A DNA stretch of 64,000 nucleotides from Taxawa tesnikishii (nom. ined.) (Eukaryota > Ascomycota > Dothideomycetes > Dothideales): the NCBI GenBank assembly GCA_030247885.1, contig JAPDRO010000025.1, positions 248,001 through 312,000 on the forward strand. The letters are read 5' to 3'. The position numbers and the translations under genes are program-made. Positions 59,429-64,000 of the stretch are shown piece after piece (the first letter of the stretch is position 1; each line of letters begins with the position of its first letter). The notes under the pieces are model-generated. The model saw only the letters and a program-made list of their open reading frames with translations. It ran no database searches and was not told the DNA's origin.

Positions 59429-61009
59429 ATGGGTCGGCTCCAACCCACTGTCGTCGTCCAGCCGCAGGCCACTCGGCGAGCAGACCGCGCCAAGAAAGCA
59501 AAGGATACAGTGAACAAAGTCATTCCAGAACTGCTCCGGTCCAGTGTCAGGGCACGCAATGGCATGCAACGGACTGCTCTGATGGTCGATCCGCCTGCCA
59601 CTTCTTCAAAGGTCGCTACCCCAACCGCCGAAACACTGCCCAAAATGCGCATCTCTCTGGCTAACACCGACACACTTACTGCTGCCCGTCGCCTTACCAC
59701 CGCCTCTCGTCGTGCCTCTCTGGTCGCTGGAGCTCCTAAACCACAAGGCAAGCCTTATGCTAACGTCTGCATCCTTAACATGGCCTCTCCCCTTCGTCCC
59801 GGTGGCGGCTTTCTCGAAGGTGCGACCAGCCAGGAAGAGTTCCTCTGCATGCGCACCACTCTGTACGCTTCTCTTTGGGAGGACTTCTACCGTCTACCCG
59901 AAGTAGGCGGTATCGTCACGCCGGACGTCATGGTCTTCCGCGATAGTTCGCCCGAAGCGGAGGAGCTTCCCAAACGCGAACGCTTCTTTGTTGATGTTGT
60001 TTCTGCGGGTATGCTGCGGTTTCCGGAAACCAAGCAACGTGCCGGTGGCGAAGAGGGTGAAGGAGCTTGTTCGTGCGGAGCCAGCTACTGCGACAAAGAC
60101 CGGGAGCTCGTGACTCGCAAGATGCGAGCGGTGGTGCGACTGGCGCAGAGCCAGGGTGCCGAGAAGCTGATCCTGGGCGCCTGGGGCTGTGGCGCGTACG
60201 GTAACCCGGTCAAGGAGGTTGCGAAAATCTGGAAGCGGGTACTGGTAGGTACGAACCGGAAGGCGGAGACCTGGACCGGGATCAAGGAGGTTGTCTTTGC
60301 CATGACCGATCGCACCATGGCCAAGGAGTTCGAGAAATGCTTTGCCGACGTCTTGGAGAAGAGCCCGGTCTCGCCGCCACCAGAACTCGCCGAGCCGACA
60401 AGAGCGGCACCCCCGGCGGACACGCCGCAATCCGCGTCCAACGACCTGGTCACGGAGCTGCTGTCCAAGATCCAAGAAACCGAGCTCCAACTGGACCAGA
60501 TCCGGAACCCACGCAGCAAAGCCCGGCTACGCGAAGTCCTGGACTCGCTCAACAAGCAGCTGGCGGCCGCCGGCACCGACGACTCGGCCGACGACGAGAC
60601 CCTGTTGCCGGAGGAAGGTGAGGACGAAGACTTCGTCTTGGCCAACTCTTCTGACGGCGACGAATACAGCAGCTACTACGGCGTCGACCTAGACTCTGCG
60701 TCTCTGGACTCGTCCGGCTTTTCGTCCCCCGGCGCCGCGTACGAGTTCCACTTCGCGCAGCAACCGAAGGCGGACGAAGAGAGCCAGGACGACACCATCA
60801 GCACGCAGTCGAGCGGGTACGAGAGCGCGTTTGACCACCAGACTGGCTGGTTCAACGGTAGTATGGATGGCCTCCATGCGCTGTTGAACAAGCCCAGGCG
60901 TGCGGCGGGGAGTCCGGTACTGAGGCCTGATAGCTCCGGCGGCATGGAGGGGCTGGACGAGTTGGATTTGCATTCGTACCTGAGGCGGTATTCGGAGCAA
61001 GACGACTGA
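59429..61009 (+). CDS. Bacterial-type poly(ADP-ribose) glycohydrolase (macrodomain)
   Basis: It should hydrolyse poly(ADP-ribose) to ADP-ribose. It is a single exon (1581 nt, 526 aa), frame intact. Residues ~30-320 match the microbial PARG family (DUF2263/TIGR02452): N-terminal helix RRADRAKKAKDTVNKVIPEL, VCILNMASPLRPGGGFLEGA followed by the catalytic TSQEEFLCMRTTLY (GGG-x6-QEE signature), a CSCGASYC cysteine patch, and ILGAWGCGAYGNPVKEVA. The C-terminal ~200 residues form an acidic, Ser-rich region with a coiled coil (ETELQLDQIRNPRSKARLRE). The start is the first ATG of the long open frame; a CT-rich leader precedes it. Confidence 0.9.
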   Translation: MGRLQPTVVVQPQATRRADRAKKAKDTVNKVIPELLRSSVRARNGMQRTALMVDPPATSSKVATPTAETLPKMRISLANTDTLTAARRLTTASRRASLVAGAPKPQGKPYANVCILNMASPLRPGGGFLEGATSQEEFLCMRTTLYASLWEDFYRLPEVGGIVTPDVMVFRDSSPEAEELPKRERFFVDVVSAGMLRFPETKQRAGGEEGEGACSCGASYCDKDRELVTRKMRAVVRLAQSQGAEKLILGAWGCGAYGNPVKEVAKIWKRVLVGTNRKAETWTGIKEVVFAMTDRTMAKEFEKCFADVLEKSPVSPPPELAEPTRAAPPADTPQSASNDLVTELLSKIQETELQLDQIRNPRSKARLREVLDSLNKQLAAAGTDDSADDETLLPEEGEDEDFVLANSSDGDEYSSYYGVDLDSASLDSSGFSSPGAAYEFHFAQQPKADEESQDDTISTQSSGYESAFDHQTGWFNGSMDGLHALLNKPRRAAGSPVLRPDSSGGMEGLDELDLHSYLRRYSEQDD

Positions 61010-63338
61010 TGGTCATGACCAACAAGTCTTTTCTTTTCTTTTTTTCTTTCTTTCAAGGGATTTGTCTGGCTGGGTTAGCGGGTCCTGGGAGTCTCGGAGT
61101 CCGGAAAGGAAGGGAAGGGAAGGCAGGGCATTGCGATCAGAGCGAATGCGCATGGAGTTCTTCCCGGTCTTGGATTGCCATCGAACGGCGTTTCTGGCCA
61201 CTGTATGGATAGCGTTGCTCGGCTCTTTTGTTGGTTTGGCATAGCGGTATGTGAAAAGCACTGAGCTCGTCCACCTCATTCTCGTATCCGGAACAGCCAC
61301 CGCTGTTTCCTAGTTTCACCCACAGCCCCGATTTCTCAGAAACTGATGAGCTTTCCATGGATGCGATATGTCGACACCTCGTTCCTCCGCTCGCAGTTGC
61401 ATGGTTTGTAGGAATGGTATCAGGGAGAATGATTTTCGGACGATGCGTTCCGCGGTCGAAAGGGTATGTTGTATTCGATACCACCCCCCCAACCCGCTCG
61501 TCCTTGTCACAATGCTGAGCTGCACAGTGCCCAACGCCCAACGTTCCGACGCCCGCCCACAATCCACGCGAACAACAATTCGCACACAATCTCCCTCCCA
61601 CGTGACTGCCCCCATCCGTTCCTCCATTTCACCCGTTCCCTGCAAAATCACCACCCCCACCGGCCTTCACTGGGGCTCTCTCATTCGTTCAGATCTCGGA
61701 ACGGTCCTCGATCTCAGCTAAGTCCATATGTCCGGGATCGGTGTTTCTCGACATGCTTTCAGCTTTTCCTCGGCGCCATGCAGCTCTTGAGCGTCTCTTG
61801 ACCAGCCAGCCCCGATGGACGACGATTCGCCACAGCGAGAGGATGCGGAATGCAGGGCTGCCGCGGCGGGGAAGAACGACTCCCCGTCCACGCCTAGAGT
61901 ATCGTGCCGGTTGGTTCCGGGAAAGGGTCTGCGAAGAGGAGGAAGAGGGGGCCGTAAAGGACGGCGAGGACGACGACTAGTCGCGAGTCCTGAAGGAAGA
62001 GACCCGGAGGTGTTGATGGGATCCTTGTTGGAGGTGACGGGGTGGCTGAGACGTTTCTCGTCCCTCGCGGGCCGGCGAGGGGTCCTGAAAGCTGTGGTGA
62101 CGAGGAGTCAAGTTCGAGGGAAATGACTAGTGCGAAGGTGGCGCAGTATGGGGATGATGGCGAGGACGACGTCTTTCGGTGGCGCTCACGCAGGTCTGGA
62201 GCAGTTCTCTGAAGTTGTCCGCCCACGGTTGGCGAGATTGGTGGCACAAGGTGATGGTCGGTGTGGTATCTTCGACGACTTAAACTGCTGGTGTGATGCC
62301 GAGTGCAACGTCGTATCCCGCTGAATGCTGATGTTGGAGTCTGTTTTAAGGTTGAGCGGTGAGAGATCTTTCGGCTCGAGAGGAAATGGGATGGTCCTTC
62401 TCATACGGTCGCGCTGACGAGCAGCAAGGTAAGAGCAAGGCTCTGGTGGTTTAAGCTTTACCGTGAACCAAAGGCCACGCTGGAGGGCTGGAGGGGTAAG
62501 AGCTTTCGAACCCGCTTGGATCCTTTGCAGTACATGTGATGACCTGAATCATTTGTTCTCTAGCAAAAGGCACAGGGGATCGTACGCGTTTTCACAGACC
62601 ACGCTACCCGAGGCGCTGAGGCTTGGCCTCCACATACTTCATGTTATACACGCATCTTTGTGTGCTGGTTTGATAGTGCAGGAGCGTGCGTGTATAAACG
62701 AATGGCAGGAACCTCTCATCATGCTAGTCCCTTACCGCTCTTGCTAGTGTGGCTTCGGAGATGGTGTGCATATGTCTGGTTTGGCTCTCTCCAGACATGG
62801 GATGATAGGTAAAGTAAGGCGGTGCTTTTCATGATTGAGCGAATCAGTCACAACCATGAGCCGCCCGTCGAACGAAGATGACACTGGCCCGTTGACTGTA
62901 TCGGCCGCTTGCTGGTCTCCAGAGGGAGCGTATGGCCGCTGAGCTCCAAGTTTGACAACAGGCCGCTTTCATTTATCCATCGTTTGACTTCATGGTCGTT
63001 GACCTTTTCTATGCTTCTGAAGGTGCCCTCTAACCAGTAGAGCCGTACATAAAGACCTGTCTAGAACCTTCTATGCGCATAAAAGCATCGTATCAATGCT
63101 GTTGACTTGTGATAGTACGATATGTCAGTCAATTCTCAATTGCCGGGAACAAGTTACCACCATTTGAGACGGTCTACTCATTTGTCGACACCATCAACGC
63201 CACGCTGTAAAGAATTTCCCATGCCCATGTTCGCTTGCGTCGCCAGTAAATCCTCATAGTCTCATGTTTCTAGCCTTCCCATCCTCTTCAGATCCTTCAT
63301 GCCTCGTCCAGTTGCCTGCCCATCCCAGCTTCAACACC
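61010..63338. other. Long gene-poor stretch before the right edge
   Basis: This 2.3-kb region has one weak candidate only: a 117-codon minus-strand ORF (61894-62247) starting MPPISPTVGGQ with one hydrophobic segment (LVVVLAVLYGPLFLLFADPF), overlapped by a plus-strand ORF of similar length. I do not annotate it as a gene. A C7 run lies near 61486. Confidence 0.4.
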
Positions 63339-64000
63339 CTACGCCAAATCCGGATCCGGCAACCAAAGCACAACATCCTGTCCGGCGCTCGCTACCAAGT
63401 TATGTCTCGGATTGTAGCCAACCACACTGCTCGTCTTTGTTCCTGGCAGATCCGTGATCGGCTCCATGACATCGCCCGCCTTCTTCGGTCCCATCGTATC
63501 CCACAGCAGCAGCCCATTTTGACCAGATCCAGAAATCACATAGCGTCCATCAGGGCTGAAACACGCGTCGCCTTGTAGCCCCGCGCCTCTGGGATAATCT
63601 TGTGATTGTAGTTGGGGCGGTGGGCCGGACGGGCGGTGCAGGTAGCCCTTCAGCTCGCCGTCGAAAGCGTCAAGGAGATAGTGGCCGTTGCTGTTCGTTC
63701 CGACCAAGATCCATTTCCCGTTGTTGGAGAACTCGAGGGAAGTCCAGCCATCTGCTTGGCGCTGTTGGTGCTGTGTCGCGAACCGGCGCTCTGTATCCAG
63801 CAGGTCGAACGTCGCGAAGGGTGGTTTGTCATAGTTGCGCAGGTCGTAGAGGAGGACGCTTTGAGTGGAGGGAGAGGCGATGCCGATGACGGAGGCGGAG
63901 GGATCGAAAGCGGTCAAGGTTGCGCCATGGAGGTTCAGGCTGCCTTGGGCATTGGCGGAGCGCAAGTCCCAGAGCTTGACGGTATTATCTAGCGAGGCTG
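63339..64000 (-). CDS. SWD2: SWD2/WDR82-like WD40 protein, C-terminal part (5' end outside window)
   Basis: Swd2 serves in the Set1/COMPASS H3K4 methyltransferase and in the 3'-end processing factor. The frame is open from the right edge to the stop at 63339, covering about 220 residues and the last four or so WD repeats. Visible blades: DNTVKLWDLRSANAQG, HGATLTAFDPSASVIGIA, SVLLYDLRNYDKPPFATFDL, GWTSLEFSNNGKWILVGTNS, GDACFSPDGRYVISGSGQNG and NLVASAGQDVVLWLPDPDL. The YDLRNYDKPPF segment is typical of Swd2/WDR82. The start and early repeats lie beyond 64000. Confidence 0.85.
   Translation of the reverse strand, partial: ASLDNTVKLWDLRSANAQGSLNLHGATLTAFDPSASVIGIASPSTQSVLLYDLRNYDKPPFATFDLLDTERRFATQHQQRQADGWTSLEFSNNGKWILVGTNSNGHYLLDAFDGELKGYLHRPSGPPPQLQSQDYPRGAGLQGDACFSPDGRYVISGSGQNGLLLWDTMGPKKAGDVMEPITDLPGTKTSSVVGYNPRHNLVASAGQDVVLWLPDPDLA

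Noticed and set aside
1-64000. tRNA genes, CRISPR arrays, intact transposons or viral insertions
   Set aside because: No cloverleaf with consistent A and B boxes, no regular spacer arrays, and no transposase, integrase or reverse transcriptase motif was found by eye; an isolated GATTCGAACC at about 17399 lacks tRNA surroundings.

Overview
The window is nuclear DNA from a filamentous ascomycete (Pezizomycotina; Dothideomycetes is my guess from protein flavour, not a demonstrated placement). The signs are short GT-AG introns of about 45-150 bp with CTAAC/CTGAC-like branch sites, dense genes on both strands without operons, and fungal gene families: Zn2Cys6 regulator, pisatin-demethylase-like P450, PigL_N domain protein, AIM6, KRE1-like wall protein. 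I found no tRNA, rRNA, CRISPR array or intact transposon.

Layout. 0-2.2 kb: the 3' end of a NACHT/WD40-type protein gene converging on a PigL_N/Helo-like protein gene, an incompatibility-type neighbourhood. 3.2-7.2 kb: triosephosphate isomerase, mitochondrial ribosomal protein L51 (mL43) and U1-70K. 9.1-11 kb: an intradiol dioxygenase and a decayed cytosine deaminase. 11.3-12.8 kb: glycine cleavage H protein and mitochondrial ribosomal protein MRP17 in divergent orientation. 13.6-17 kb: a Zn2Cys6 factor and a PH-domain protein. 19.7-23.1 kb: the septation GTPase TEM1/SPG1 divergent from ribosome assembly factor RRB1. 23.4-28 kb: an accessory island with a degenerate uncharacterized gene, seven copies of a 15-bp palindrome, and a P450. 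28.8-31.4 kb: SPB1. 32-45.6 kb: a small membrane protein, RFA3, a YML020W-like hydrolase, a CCDC137-like nucleolar protein, AIM6 and a KRE1-like protein. 47 kb: a polyketide synthase enoylreductase relic. 47.5-61 kb: MAS2, a DMA-type FHA-RING ligase, NAD kinase, LAS1, TRS31 and a bacterial-type poly(ADP-ribose) glycohydrolase. The right edge cuts a SWD2-like WD40 gene.

Functional grouping: ribosome biogenesis recurs (RRB1, SPB1, LAS1, probably CCDC137-like), as do nuclear genes for mitochondrial proteins (mL43, MRP17, GCSH, MAS2, AIM6) and mitotic exit/septation (TEM1, DMA). These are housekeeping neighbours and not a pathway cluster.

The dominant anomaly is that 13 otherwise well-conserved genes carry 16 single-base reading-frame breaks, nearly all in short homopolymer runs. 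Because essential genes (SPB1, MAS2, RFA3, TEM1, LAS1) are among them, I read most as sequence or assembly errors and report the gene spans as real genes, flagging each break.
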